A stretch of 64,000 nt of DNA. Origin: Gemmatimonadota bacterium (lineage in GTDB: Bacteria; Gemmatimonadota; Gemmatimonadetes; Longimicrobiales; Gaopeijiaceae). The notes under the pieces are model-generated. The model saw nothing but the letters and a program-made list of their open reading frames with translations. It made no database searches and had not been told where the DNA came from. Location: positions 1 to 64,000 of the forward strand of contig JAJDVT010000027.1 of the NCBI GenBank assembly GCA_022826005.1, given 5' to 3'. Within the stretch, counting starts at the first letter, position 1. The number at the start of each line of letters is the position of its first letter. The translations under genes were made by a program, and so were the position numbers. Below are positions 1 through 7,750 of this stretch, piece by piece.

Positions 1-1
1 C

Positions 2-148
2 GCCAGCGACCTGATGGATCAGCCGCTCAAGGTGCTCTGCGAGCTTGGCGGCTGGCGGGACATCAAGACCGTGCTGCGCTGCTATCAGCGTGCCGACACG
101 GTGCAACTCAGGAAGGCCTTGGACAACCGCCCGAGGGTCCGCGGCTGA
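2..148 (+). CDS. Tyrosine recombinase, C-terminal 48 residues (cut by window edge)
   Basis: Reading from base 2, this frame encodes the last 48 residues of a phage-type integrase and stops at TGA 146-148. The end matches the C-terminus of the recombinase that ends at 3214: both have the block ASDLMDQPLKVLC, then LGGW and the catalytic-tyrosine segment (RCYQR here, ECYQR there). Family knowledge places the nucleophilic tyrosine of tyrosine recombinases in this position. The 5' part lies outside the window, so whether the gene is intact cannot be judged. It is the first of three integrase traces within 3.2 kb. Confidence 0.8.
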   Translation, partial: ASDLMDQPLKVLCELGGWRDIKTVLRCYQRADTVQLRKALDNRPRVRG

Positions 149-199
149 GTCCCAAGTCGATTCGGCGGGAACCGAACAACGGGAACCCGTCCGGCGAAC

Positions 200-223
200 C
201 TCCTAAGTTCAGCATTCACAACG
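200..223 (+). repeat. Motif downstream of integrase, copy 1 (possible att core)
   Basis: About 50 nt after the stop of the first integrase lies a 24-nt motif beginning CTCCTAAGTTCA and ending CACAACG. The same motif, matching at about 19 of 24 positions, lies at 3262-3285 about the same distance after the other integrase stop. A shared sequence at the 3' side of two recombinase genes could be an attachment core, or simply homologous 3' flank carried with each gene. Confidence 0.4.
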
Positions 224-352
224 AGATGTGAATCCGTTAGCATCTATCCCCCGGCCAGAGGTTTTCGTGAAGCGAAAACACATCTGGCTCCCCTGAAACC
301 CGCAAACTGCGGGCTAGCGAGCTGCGACCGGCCGCTCACCGCCCGAGGCGGC

Positions 353-521
353 GACGGCGGCTGCCCCGGGAGCCATGATCGCGCACTCGGCGCGCGGAGC
401 GGGCCAAGATCCTGCGGACCGCCCGAGTCATCTGTACGCACGCGCCGGGAAGACGGTTTCGCGCCACTCCGTGGGCAGCGAGGGCGGCTGCCCCGGACGC
501 CATGATCGCGCACTCGGCACG
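353..521 (+). repeat. Pair of direct repeats of about 42 nt
   Basis: Positions 353-394 and 480-521 are near copies. Both contain GGCGGCTGCCCCGG followed by GCCATGATCGCGCACTCGGC, with only a few differences, and are 85 nt apart. Weaker similarity continues downstream of each copy. No function is apparent. They may be recombinase accessory sites or decayed duplication. Confidence 0.6.
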
Positions 522-580
522 GAAGCCCGACGCGCAGAATCCGGGTCGTCTGAATCGCCATGACGTACAGTCAGGGAACT

Positions 581-610
581 GTTTCGGGCGGTGTCAATAA
601 CCGCCGAAAC
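581..610. other. Inverted repeat / hairpin
   Basis: GTTTCGGgCGG at 581-591 faces CCGCCGAAAC at 601-610 across a 9-nt loop. This gives a ten-pair stem with one bulged G. It lies in gene-free DNA of the integrase region and has no T-run after it, so a structural or recombination role is as likely as termination. Confidence 0.45.
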
Positions 611-902
611 GGCGATGTCCAACGGGTTCCAGAGCCGTCCCGAAGGGGAACCGGCCTCCGCCAGCGGCGCATCCGCCGCCACCCGTCCAATTGGTGCTCT
701 ATGCGGTCGGCCCGGAGGCCCAGCCCACCTCGTCCAGAGTCGAGCGCGCCATCGCCCGGAATTCGTGAAGGGGTCATCCGAATCGCTCGGGATGCCCAGC
801 ACCCGAAACGCGCCTATGGAGCGGTGTCCCGCATGACCTCGGATCGCCCGGCACCGACAGAGACGCGCCATCGACTGCGACTGGCAGAATCACCCTCCCA
901 GG

Positions 903-978
903 GCGAGGTTTTGTTCGCGCAGATCGTGCAGTCCGTCGATCGAGAGAGGAATCGAATGGTGGCACGCACGAAACGAAG
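903..978 (+). repeat. Integrase leader repeat, copy 1
   Basis: These 76 nt recur almost unchanged at 1998-2073. They span the leader GCGAGGTTT, the segment CGCGCAGATCGTGCAGTCC, the ribosome-binding stretch GAGAGAGGAATCGA, and the first codons of an integrase (MV-RTKR). The repeat shows that two recombinase genes of one family once stood in tandem here. Confidence 0.8.
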
Positions 979-1009
979 GGCTGGCCCTGAAGACGCTGTT
1001 GACATCTGA
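956..1009 (+). pseudogene. 5' stub of a tyrosine recombinase gene
   Basis: ATG 956 opens a 17-codon frame that begins MVARTKRR, like the start (MVRTKRSRR) of the recombinase at 2054. It then diverges and ends at TGA 1007-1009. Together with the duplicated leader, this reads as the decapitated start of an integrase, with the rest replaced by the cargo gene that follows. It could be translated into a short peptide, but I infer no function. Confidence 0.6.
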
Positions 1010-1041
1010 GGTGACTCGGAAGATGGGGACCGATAAATAAG

Positions 1042-1854
1042 GTGGCGAGTCGAAGAGCACGGAAGGCCCGGCGGCGACGGAAGCGCTCATCGCCGAAATC
1101 CAAGACCCCGGCGGAGACTGCCCCGACACCGAAGGCGAAGGTTGCCGGGCCGAGACCAGGACCACCCCGATGGTTCCGGATTCTCCTCGATGGCCCCTCA
1201 GTGATTGCTAGAGCTAGAGCGGCTGGTGCGATGCTGGCTCTGTCGTTTACGATGCCACCCGAGGTGATGGCCGAAATGCCTTGGTTTCGCATCCTGCAGC
1301 GCCTTGACCCTGGGCTGAGTGCGTGGTTTCTCCTCGAGTTCTGTGTCCGCGCGGGAGCTATCAAGCCATGGCGTTCGTACGTCTTCAGTGCCAAGGGCAT
1401 CTTCTGTTTCCTGGCAGCGCTTCCTCCAACAGCCGTCGCTCCAATCGAGGCGCTCAGACATTTAGGCAGATTCCTGATGGCGGCAAGTACGCAGTTTTTT
1501 GTGGAGGCCGTCCAGGAAGTCCTTGATGCCGTCAAGCTGGTAGTCACCCAGAACAAGAAGAGCTTGGGCAACATGGTTACCCTGGTACTGCTCTCCATGT
1601 TGGCTGGTGACATCACGCTCGGGATAGTAGAGCAGGATGCTGACCACGCTCAGCGTATGGGTTGGGTGACCAACCAGGTCCTTCCCTTCCTTGGGATTCC
1701 GGTTGACTTCTCGCCCACCACAGTTACCGGACAAGCTCTGGAAAGGCTTCTCACTTTGGTACGCTACGCGGCCTTGACCTGGCTCGGTGCGTTAGTGCTC
1801 AGAACCTGGCGGGTCGCGGTCGGCGACCCGCCGGTCGATTCCACCAAGAAATGA
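1042..1854 (+). CDS. Hypothetical membrane protein, cargo between integrase remnants
   Basis: I do not recognise this 270-residue protein. The N-terminus (residues 1-40) is very basic (RRARKARRRRKR) and proline/lysine rich. After it come several hydrophobic stretches, around residues 58-75 (ARAAGAMLALSFTM), 118-132 (GIFCFLAALPPTAVA), 176-192 (MVTLVLLSMLAGDITLG) and 240-256 (YAALTWLGALVLRTW). These suggest an integral membrane protein with a cytoplasmic basic head. The proposed start is GTG 1042, just after the stop of the integrase stub. Its codon use looks less GC-biased than that of its neighbours (for example TTGGGCAACATGGTTACC), which fits acquired cargo. It sits exactly between two copies of the integrase leader, so it may have moved with them. 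Confidence 0.6.
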   Translation: MASRRARKARRRRKRSSPKSKTPAETAPTPKAKVAGPRPGPPRWFRILLDGPSVIARARAAGAMLALSFTMPPEVMAEMPWFRILQRLDPGLSAWFLLEFCVRAGAIKPWRSYVFSAKGIFCFLAALPPTAVAPIEALRHLGRFLMAASTQFFVEAVQEVLDAVKLVVTQNKKSLGNMVTLVLLSMLAGDITLGIVEQDADHAQRMGWVTNQVLPFLGIPVDFSPTTVTGQALERLLTLVRYAALTWLGALVLRTWRVAVGDPPVDSTKK

Positions 1855-1997
1855 ATCGCAGCCTCCCGACGACGAGCGCGTCTACATTCACGATTCTGCC
1901 GCCAAGAATCGGGGGAGTTTCCGATGTGGCGGGAAGCAACGGATCCGAACATGCCGCCGAGTCGAGGGGCAAGGTCTGGTGGAGACGCTCGCCCACC

Positions 1998-2073
1998 GCG
2001 AGGTTTCGGGCGCGCAGATCGTGCAGTCCATCGATCGAGAGAGGAATCGAACGATGGTACGCACGAAACGAAG
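1998..2073 (+). repeat. Integrase leader repeat, copy 2
   Basis: This is the second copy of the 76-nt segment at 903-978, here placed directly before the longer recombinase gene. The likely Shine-Dalgarno stretch GAGAGAGG lies about 10 nt upstream of ATG 2054. The repeats are in direct orientation and about 1.1 kb apart. Confidence 0.8.
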
Positions 2074-3214
2074 CCGGCGGAGCTACGGCGCCGGCGAGTG
2101 GGGCCGGAACAGGGTCCGGGTGTTTCCCGACCCGAAAACCGGCCTTTACCAGATGGAGTGGCGCGAGGACGGGCGCAGGCTCACCCGGTCGCTGGGACAC
2201 CGCGAATGGGTGAGGGCGAAGAAGCAGGCGGACGAGTTCGCCGCCGGATTCGCCAGCCCGGACCTGAACGGCAAGGCGGAAGCCGAGCCCGAGCCGCTCA
2301 CGCTGGGGGGGCTGTTTGACATTTACGGTGAGGAGGTGACGCCCACCAAGGGCGAGCACACCCGGCAGCACGACCGGACCACGATGGCGATGTTCCTCCG
2401 CTTCTTCGGACGGAACCGCGACCCGGCGACCCTGTCCCAACGGGACTGGGACCGCTTCATCCGCGAGCGTCGGGCGGGAAGGATCGGACCGAGCGGAAGG
2501 CCGGTATCCGACCGGACGGTCGAATACGACCTCAAGTTCCTGATCGCGGTTCTGAATTGAGCCGCGAGGTCGAGGGACGAGCGGGGCCGCCCGCTTCTCG
2601 ACAGGAACCCGCTCAAGGGCTTCAGAAAGCCCACAGAGAAGAACCCGACCCGGGTGGTGCTCACCGAGGACGAGTACCGGGCGCTCCTGAAGGTGGCGGG
2701 CCGGTTGGACTGGCGGTTTGGCGTCGCACTCGTGCTCGCGCATGAGACGGGCCACCGGATCGGAGCCATACGCCAGCTTCGGTGGTGCGACATCGACTTC
2801 GAGGGCGGGACGATCCTCTGGCGTGCCGAGCACGACAAGTCGGGCCACGAACACGCCACGCCCGTCACTGGCGACGCGCTCGCCGCTCTCGATGAGGCAC
2901 GGAGAAGGAACCCCGGAATCGGAGAAACACCGGTGCTGCCCGCGCCCAGGAATCCGCTGGCGTGTCTCGGGGCTGCCCGGTTGCACGCTTGGTGGAGCAA
3001 GGCCCAGATTCTTGCGGGGCTGGATCCGATGCCCGGAAGAGGCTGGCATTCGCTGAGGCGGAAGTTCGCGAGCGACCTGATGGACCAGCCGCTGAAGGTG
3101 CTTTGCGCTCTGGGAGGCTGGAAGACCGCCAAGACGGTTCTCGAATGCTACCAGCGCCCCGATGCGGGACAGCTTCGGACGGCTCTGGAAGCTCGTCGGC
3201 GGTCTCGCGGCTGA
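2054..3214 (+). pseudogene. Tyrosine recombinase/integrase interrupted by in-frame TGA
   Basis: From ATG 2054 the frame encodes a SAM-like core-binding domain. It stops at TGA 2558-2560 and continues in the same frame, without an indel, to TGA 3212-3214. The TGA replaces a codon in FLIAVLN-x-AARSRDERGRPLL, where related integrases carry tryptophan (LNWA). The likeliest cause is therefore a TGG-to-TGA change. Downstream, the catalytic domain looks intact: the first arginine in HETGHRIGAIRQLRW, HSLRRKF for the H-x-x-R motif, and the nucleophile in ECYQR. Full length would be 386 residues, normal for the family. Unless the stop is read through or is a sequencing error, the enzyme is split. ATG 2654 could start a C-terminal fragment (186 residues) alone. 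Confidence 0.8.
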
Positions 3215-3261
3215 GGCCGCCAATCGGCGGGAGTCAATTGGCGGGAATCGGGCCTGTCAGA

Positions 3262-3285
3262 CTCCCAAGTTCAATACCCGCAACG
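3262..3285 (+). repeat. Motif downstream of integrase, copy 2 (possible att core)
   Basis: This is the partner of the motif at 200-223. It begins CTCCCAAGTTCAATACCCG and lies about 50 nt after the integrase stop. The surrounding sequence (TCGGCGGGA, CGGGAA) is also shared with the first copy, so it may be common 3' flank of this integrase family rather than an att site. Confidence 0.4.
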
Positions 3286-3343
3286 GATTGCGAGCATGCA
3301 ACCACCTGCCAGGCTGGCAGGGCGCGACGAGAGGGGAATAGCA

Positions 3344-3508
3344 GAGCTGTTCGCCCGAGGAGCAACGCAGAGCGGAGCCTTGGAGTGACGAAATGTATCG
3401 TCAACATGACATTATGTGATGTTGTCTTTACATCGTGAACAGGTGAAGCGACGCGTCCAGCGCGGATGCATCGCCTCTCGAATGCCGGGGGGATTTTGTC
3501 CACGGGCT
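3344..3508. repeat. 165-nt dispersed repeat, copy 1
   Basis: This segment aligns without net gap to 18278-18442. The outer parts are strongly conserved (GCAACG-AGAGCGGAGCCTTGG at one end, GCGGATGCATCG and TTTTGTCCACGGGCT at the other). The middle 60-70 nt has diverged. In this copy the middle holds a dyad at 3402-3424 (CAACAT/ATGTTG outside, ACAT/ATGT inside). The minus strand is open in both copies and reads similar peptides (VDKxPxAFExRCIR), but the differences are not biased to third codon positions. I therefore favour a non-coding mobile or RNA element. The repeat ends at the stop codon of the dehydrogenase gene at 3507. Confidence 0.7.
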
Positions 3509-4769
3509 AGTCCCCGCCGGGCCGCAACGCCACCTTGACCGCACCGCTTCGCCGGTGGTCGTCCGCGGCGCGGAGCGCGTCGCGGTACTGCTTCAGCGGG
3601 AAGACATGCGTCACCAGGTCACCCAGGGCGCGGGGATCGGCCGCCATCCGTTGGAGCGTGATTGCGAAGGTGTGCAGCCCGCCCCCGCCCCACTCTTCGG
3701 CCCCGTACCCCACATGGCCCTGGACCTGCAGCTCACGTGCCCACACAAAGGTAAGGTCCAGCTTGCGCATCTCTCCGGCGCAGCCCAGCAGCAGCACCCG
3801 GCCGCGCGGGGACGTGTACCGCAGCGCCTGGGACATGCTGCCCTGGCTCCCCACGCAGTCGAAGACGACCTCGAACCCGCCACCGGCGTACACCTCTTCG
3901 CCGACCACGGGGATGTAGGCGCGGGCGCCCGTCCCGATCAGCACCTTGCGCGCTTCCGCTCCCGGCGCGACCGTCTCATCCGCGCCCAGAGCCGCCGCCA
4001 GCGCCGCCTCGTGCGCACGCTTCATTTGTGCCACCACGCGACCGGTGTAACCCAGCGTGCGCAGCGCCCAGATCGTCCCGAACGCAATCGCTCCGCTCCC
4101 GATCACCAGGACCGGCCCCCGGGCCCGCAGCGCGCCGCTCCGCAGCACTCCGTGAACCCCGATCGAGAGCGGCTCCGCGAGCACGGCCACCCGGTCCGGG
4201 ACCCCCTTCGGCACCGCAAACACCTGGCGCCGGTGGGCCACCATCTGCTCCCCCCAGCCCCCTGGCAGGTCCTTGTGGTATCCGATTGTGCTCCCGGGGG
4301 ACAATCCGCCATCCCACGGGCCACCGTCCGGCCCCCGCTCCCCGGCCAGCTCGCAGGTGGCATGCGTCCCGCCCACGCAGGAACGACACCAGGAATCCAC
4401 CCCCCAACCCCGGGCCTCGCAATGGAGCATCGGGTCGACTACCACGCGGTCGCCGGCCTTCACGTGAGTCACCCCCGGGCCCGCCTCGACCACCCGGCCC
4501 AGGATCTCGTGACCCAGAACCGCCGGGAATGACCCGAACGGCTCCATCGCCGGGCTGGACCGGTAGGCGACATTCCCCAGGTCGCTGCCACAGATCCCGC
4601 ACAGCAGGATTTCGATCCGCACCCAATCGTCACCCGGAAGCGCGGGCGGCGCCCGGTCTACCAGGCCCAGCCGGGAGGGCCGGCCATACACGAAGGCGTC
4701 GCTGAGACGTCCCATGCTCCTCGCCAGGAGATACCCCGGGATCGTTACGTTGAATTCAACTGCTTTCAA
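3507..4769 (-). CDS. Zinc-binding MDR-family dehydrogenase
   Basis: This 420-residue protein belongs to the medium-chain dehydrogenase/reductase superfamily (threonine/alcohol dehydrogenase-like), NAD(P)-dependent cytoplasmic oxidoreductases. The catalytic zinc site appears as CGICGSD (residues 57-63) and GHE (86-88). A four-cysteine structural-zinc lobe follows (HCEARGWGVDSWCRSC and a later THATC). The Rossmann fold carries VLVIGSGAIAFG. The substrate cannot be told from sequence. The longest frame starts at TTG 4769 and gives an N-terminus (MKAVEFNVTIPGYLLARSMG) that looks like a genuine part of the family; ATG 4715 is the alternative. The gene is divergent from the thiolase at 4981, and the 211-nt gap between them holds no obvious operator. 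Confidence 0.85.
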   Translation of the reverse strand: MKAVEFNVTIPGYLLARSMGRLSDAFVYGRPSRLGLVDRAPPALPGDDWVRIEILLCGICGSDLGNVAYRSSPAMEPFGSFPAVLGHEILGRVVEAGPGVTHVKAGDRVVVDPMLHCEARGWGVDSWCRSCVGGTHATCELAGERGPDGGPWDGGLSPGSTIGYHKDLPGGWGEQMVAHRRQVFAVPKGVPDRVAVLAEPLSIGVHGVLRSGALRARGPVLVIGSGAIAFGTIWALRTLGYTGRVVAQMKRAHEAALAAALGADETVAPGAEARKVLIGTGARAYIPVVGEEVYAGGGFEVVFDCVGSQGSMSQALRYTSPRGRVLLLGCAGEMRKLDLTFVWARELQVQGHVGYGAEEWGGGGLHTFAITLQRMAADPRALGDLVTHVFPLKQYRDALRAADDHRRSGAVKVALRPGGD

Positions 4770-4980
4770 TGGCGTGTGCGGCTTTCATGGCGGGTCCGTT
4801 CTGGTGCGGCACGCGGCGCAACGTGGTAAAGTGGCGTGACGGGACGCGGGCGGGAAGGTAGGGCCGTTCTCGATGCCGCGCGCGGCCCACCCAGCGCTGC
4901 CGACACCCCCCGACTGTCCGGCCGGGCTCGCCGAGCGTCGCCCGCCCACCCAATCCAGGCCCCAGACACGAGTTTCCCGA

Positions 4981-6255
4981 ATGAAGACTGCCATCATCGC
5001 CGGCTGCCGAACGCCCTTCGTCAGGTCCGGCACCCACTTCAGCCGCCTGACGGCGATCGACCTCGGCCGCCACGCGGTCACCGAACTGATGGCCAGGTCG
5101 GAGATCCCTCCCGGCGAGGTCGATCAGATCGTCTACGGGACCGTCGTGCACGACCCACAGGCGCCAAATATCGCCCGCGAAGTCGGGCTCGCCACGCTGC
5201 CGAAGGACGTCCCCGCGGTGACCGTGTCGCGCGCCTGCGCGTCGGCCAACCAGGCCATCTCCGATGGCGTGAACCTCATCGAGAGCGGCCAGGCCGATGT
5301 CGTGGTCGCGGGCGGGGCCGAATGCCTCTCGCGCATCCCCATCCTCGTCTCCGACCGGCTTTCCCGAACCCTGGTCGCGGCATCGCGGGCGAAGACCCTG
5401 GGCGCGCGGCTCCGCACCTTCGCCCGCACCCGCCCGCGCGACCTGGTGCCGGTGGCCCCGGCGATCGCCGAATACTCGACGGGCGAGTCAATGGGCGAAG
5501 CGGCCGAGAGGATGGCGAAGGAGAACGGGATCGGGCGCGAGGAACAGGACCGCTGGGCGCTCGGGTCTCACCTGAAGGCCCACGCCGGAACGGAAGACGG
5601 GCGTCTCACGGCGGAGATCGCCCCGCTCTACGTGCCGCCGAAGTACACGACGACAGTCGAGAAGGACAACGGGATCCGTCCCGACACATCGATGGAGGCG
5701 CTGTCGGGGTTGAGGCCCGTCTTCGACCGCAAGTTCGGCTCGGTGACCGCGGGGAACTCGTCGCCACTCACCGACGGCGCCTCGGCGGTCCTGCTCGCGT
5801 CGCCCGAGCGGGCGAAAGATCTCGGCATGGAACCGCTGGGGTACGTGCGCGCCTACGCCCTCACCGCCCTGGATCCTGCCGCCCAGCTCCTCCAGGGACC
5901 GGCCTACGCCGCACCGCTCGCACTTGACCGCGCCGGCCTCACCATGGCCGACATCGACTTGCTGGAAATGCACGAGGCCTTTTCGGCCCAGGTGCTGTCC
6001 AACCTGCAGGCGTGGGACTCCGACCGCTTCTGTCGCGAGGAACTCGGCCGCGCCCGGAAGCTGGGCCACCCGGACCCGGACCGGATCAACGTGATGGGCG
6101 GCTCGATCGCCATCGGGCACCCGTTCGGCGCCACCGGGGGCCGTTTGACCACGACGCTCCTCAACGAACTGCACCGGCGGGACGGCCAGTTCGGTCTGGT
6201 CACCGTCTGCGCGGCCGGCGGAATGGGGTTCGCCATGGTGCTGGAGCGGGGGTAG
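4981..6255 (+). CDS. Thiolase (acetyl-CoA acyltransferase, FadI-like)
   Basis: This 424-residue enzyme should catalyse thiolytic cleavage of 3-ketoacyl-CoA in beta-oxidation, or the reverse condensation. The nucleophilic cysteine lies in SRACASANQA (C86). The other active-site blocks are EMHEAFSAQ, GHPFGATGGR and the C-terminal CAAGGMG, all expected in thiolases. Length and motif spacing resemble FadI-type rather than the shorter biosynthetic thiolases. I chose ATG 4981, which begins MKTAIIAGCRTPF as in the family; the frame is open further upstream but non-conserved. No hydratase/dehydrogenase partner is adjacent, so it acts with enzymes encoded elsewhere. Confidence 0.92.
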   Translation: MKTAIIAGCRTPFVRSGTHFSRLTAIDLGRHAVTELMARSEIPPGEVDQIVYGTVVHDPQAPNIAREVGLATLPKDVPAVTVSRACASANQAISDGVNLIESGQADVVVAGGAECLSRIPILVSDRLSRTLVAASRAKTLGARLRTFARTRPRDLVPVAPAIAEYSTGESMGEAAERMAKENGIGREEQDRWALGSHLKAHAGTEDGRLTAEIAPLYVPPKYTTTVEKDNGIRPDTSMEALSGLRPVFDRKFGSVTAGNSSPLTDGASAVLLASPERAKDLGMEPLGYVRAYALTALDPAAQLLQGPAYAAPLALDRAGLTMADIDLLEMHEAFSAQVLSNLQAWDSDRFCREELGRARKLGHPDPDRINVMGGSIAIGHPFGATGGRLTTTLLNELHRRDGQFGLVTVCAAGGMGFAMVLERG

Positions 6256-6283
6256 GCGAGGCCGGGGCCCCCGGCAGACACTC

Positions 6284-6308
6284 TCAGCGAGTCGCAACGT
6301 TGCGCTGA
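6284..6308. terminator. Possible bidirectional terminator hairpin
   Basis: TCAGCG (6284-6289) pairs with CGCTGA (6303-6308) around an inner GCAACGTTGC palindrome. It lies between the convergent ends of the thiolase and the TolB-like gene. A 15-nt palindrome (6261-6275, GCCGGGGCCCCCGGC) lies just before it. No T-run follows, so this is a weak call. Confidence 0.35.
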
Positions 6309-7676
6309 CTACCGGTGCCCTCTCTCGGAAAGGTCCACCAGGCAGATGCCTGAATTGCAGTCGAAAACAATCTTCTGACCATCGGGAGACCACGTAGGAC
6401 CATTTGCACCAAGAGCCAGGCTTGCCTCGCCGCTTCCGTCCGCGTTCACCACTGACACGGAGAGTCGGGGGTAATCGTTTCTGCGCAGAGACCTGAAGGC
6501 GATTCGCGCGCCATCGGGGGACCACACTGGACCAAAACCCTGGGCGAAGTCTTTCGTCAGGCGGCTGCTCGCGCCGCTCCCATCGGCGTTCATCGCATAG
6601 ATGTCGCCGTATGTATCGGCGAGGGGGCCGAAGGCGAGTCGCTTGCCGTCGGGGGACCACGCAGGGTACGCTTCGGAACGGGGGTGGCTGGTCAAGCGTG
6701 TCACGCCGCTCCCGTCCGCGTTCATCACGTAGATGTCGCTATTCCCGGCGGGGAAAGCATTGTAGGCGATTCGTGCGCCGGCGGGGGACCACGCGGGATT
6801 CATCTCGTTACCGGGGTTGTTCGTCAGGTTCGTCGCGCCGCTCCCGTCCGCGTTCATCACGTAGATCTCGTAGTTGCCGTCGCGCTGGGACATGAAGGCG
6901 ATTCGGCTGCCGTCGGGAGACCACGCGGGCCTACCATCGAATCCGGGGTTGTCGGTCAGGTTTGTCGCGCCACTCCCGTCCGCGTTCACCAGGTAGATAT
7001 CCGAGCTGTCGCGCTGGCCGGACATGAAGGCGATTCGGCTGCCGTCGGGGGACCACACAGGGTATTGGTCACCTATTGAATTCGTCAGGCGCGTCACGCC
7101 GCCCCTGTCCACGTTCATTACGAAGATCGAGCCGTCATCGGCCCCGGGGGGACGGGACATGAAGGCGATCCGGGATCCGTCGGGGGACCACGCGGGATTG
7201 TAGCCGTCCGCCAACGGCACCACTCTCGGAACCCACACCGAGAACGACACCGTCCCCGACAGCCCGCCCGGGTCCCTGGCCATCACCGTCACCGTTGTCG
7301 TGCCGGGATACACACCCTTCAACGTCACCGTGCTGTCGTCCGCCACAAAGGCCGCCACCGCGCCACGGGACGAACTCGCCGACAGAGACACCGGGTCGCC
7401 GTTCTCGTCGCTGAAGCACACTCGCACGCTCACCGACCCCCCAACAGGGACCGTCTGCTCCGGAACCGGGCCGCACGATGTGGGCGCAAGGGGGTGCGCG
7501 TCGGGCGGAAGGAGGTTCCCGTCGGGCGTAAGTGGGTTTCCGCAGGCGCCGGAAACCGCCGCGAGGAGAACCGCCAGAGCCGACGGTCCCTGGACGAACT
7601 TCGGCGCGCACAGAAAGCGGCGAATCGTCCCGTTGGCAAGGCGCTTGGAAGCGCGCACAGAAGAGCTATCCTGCAT
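6309..7676 (-). CDS. TolB-like WD/PD40 beta-propeller lipoprotein
   Basis: This 455-residue protein has a lipobox-like AAVSGAC near residue 45. An Ig-like segment (about 70-150, with VPVGGSVSVRVCFSDENGDPV) follows. The rest is built from PD40 repeats with the signature WSPDGSRIAF, at least seven copies, alternating with IYVMNADGSG. It is probably anchored in the outer or inner membrane facing the periplasm. Related proteins serve as protein-binding scaffolds; the partner is unknown. ATG 7676 is used, though the lipobox is rather far in and a downstream start is possible. It is convergent with the thiolase. Confidence 0.85.
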   Translation of the reverse strand: MQDSSSVRASKRLANGTIRRFLCAPKFVQGPSALAVLLAAVSGACGNPLTPDGNLLPPDAHPLAPTSCGPVPEQTVPVGGSVSVRVCFSDENGDPVSLSASSSRGAVAAFVADDSTVTLKGVYPGTTTVTVMARDPGGLSGTVSFSVWVPRVVPLADGYNPAWSPDGSRIAFMSRPPGADDGSIFVMNVDRGGVTRLTNSIGDQYPVWSPDGSRIAFMSGQRDSSDIYLVNADGSGATNLTDNPGFDGRPAWSPDGSRIAFMSQRDGNYEIYVMNADGSGATNLTNNPGNEMNPAWSPAGARIAYNAFPAGNSDIYVMNADGSGVTRLTSHPRSEAYPAWSPDGKRLAFGPLADTYGDIYAMNADGSGASSRLTKDFAQGFGPVWSPDGARIAFRSLRRNDYPRLSVSVVNADGSGEASLALGANGPTWSPDGQKIVFDCNSGICLVDLSERGHR

Positions 7677-7750
7677 ATTTCACTTCCCGTTGGGTTCGGG
7701 GCCTGGAGGGAATGACAGGTTAGGGTTACCGGTCCTGCCTGGCAAGAGAT

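Larger units (their letters stand above)
149..902. other. Non-coding, repeat-bearing stretch between integrase traces
   Basis: I see no credible gene in these 750 bases. Open frames exist on both strands, but they overlap one another, lack recognisable domains and follow GC-rich frame bias. The stretch holds an att-like motif just after the integrase end, a 42-nt direct repeat and a hairpin, each listed separately. Confidence 0.6.

Noticed and set aside
2558-2560. Selenocysteine in the integrase
   Set aside because: The TGA stands at a tryptophan position, not a cysteine, and recombinases need no selenol there. Nonsense mutation or error is simpler.
3234-3503. Minus-strand ORF across the dispersed repeat as a real protein
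   Set aside because: The same frame is open in both copies, but base differences are not biased to third codon positions and there is no known domain, so coding is not supported.
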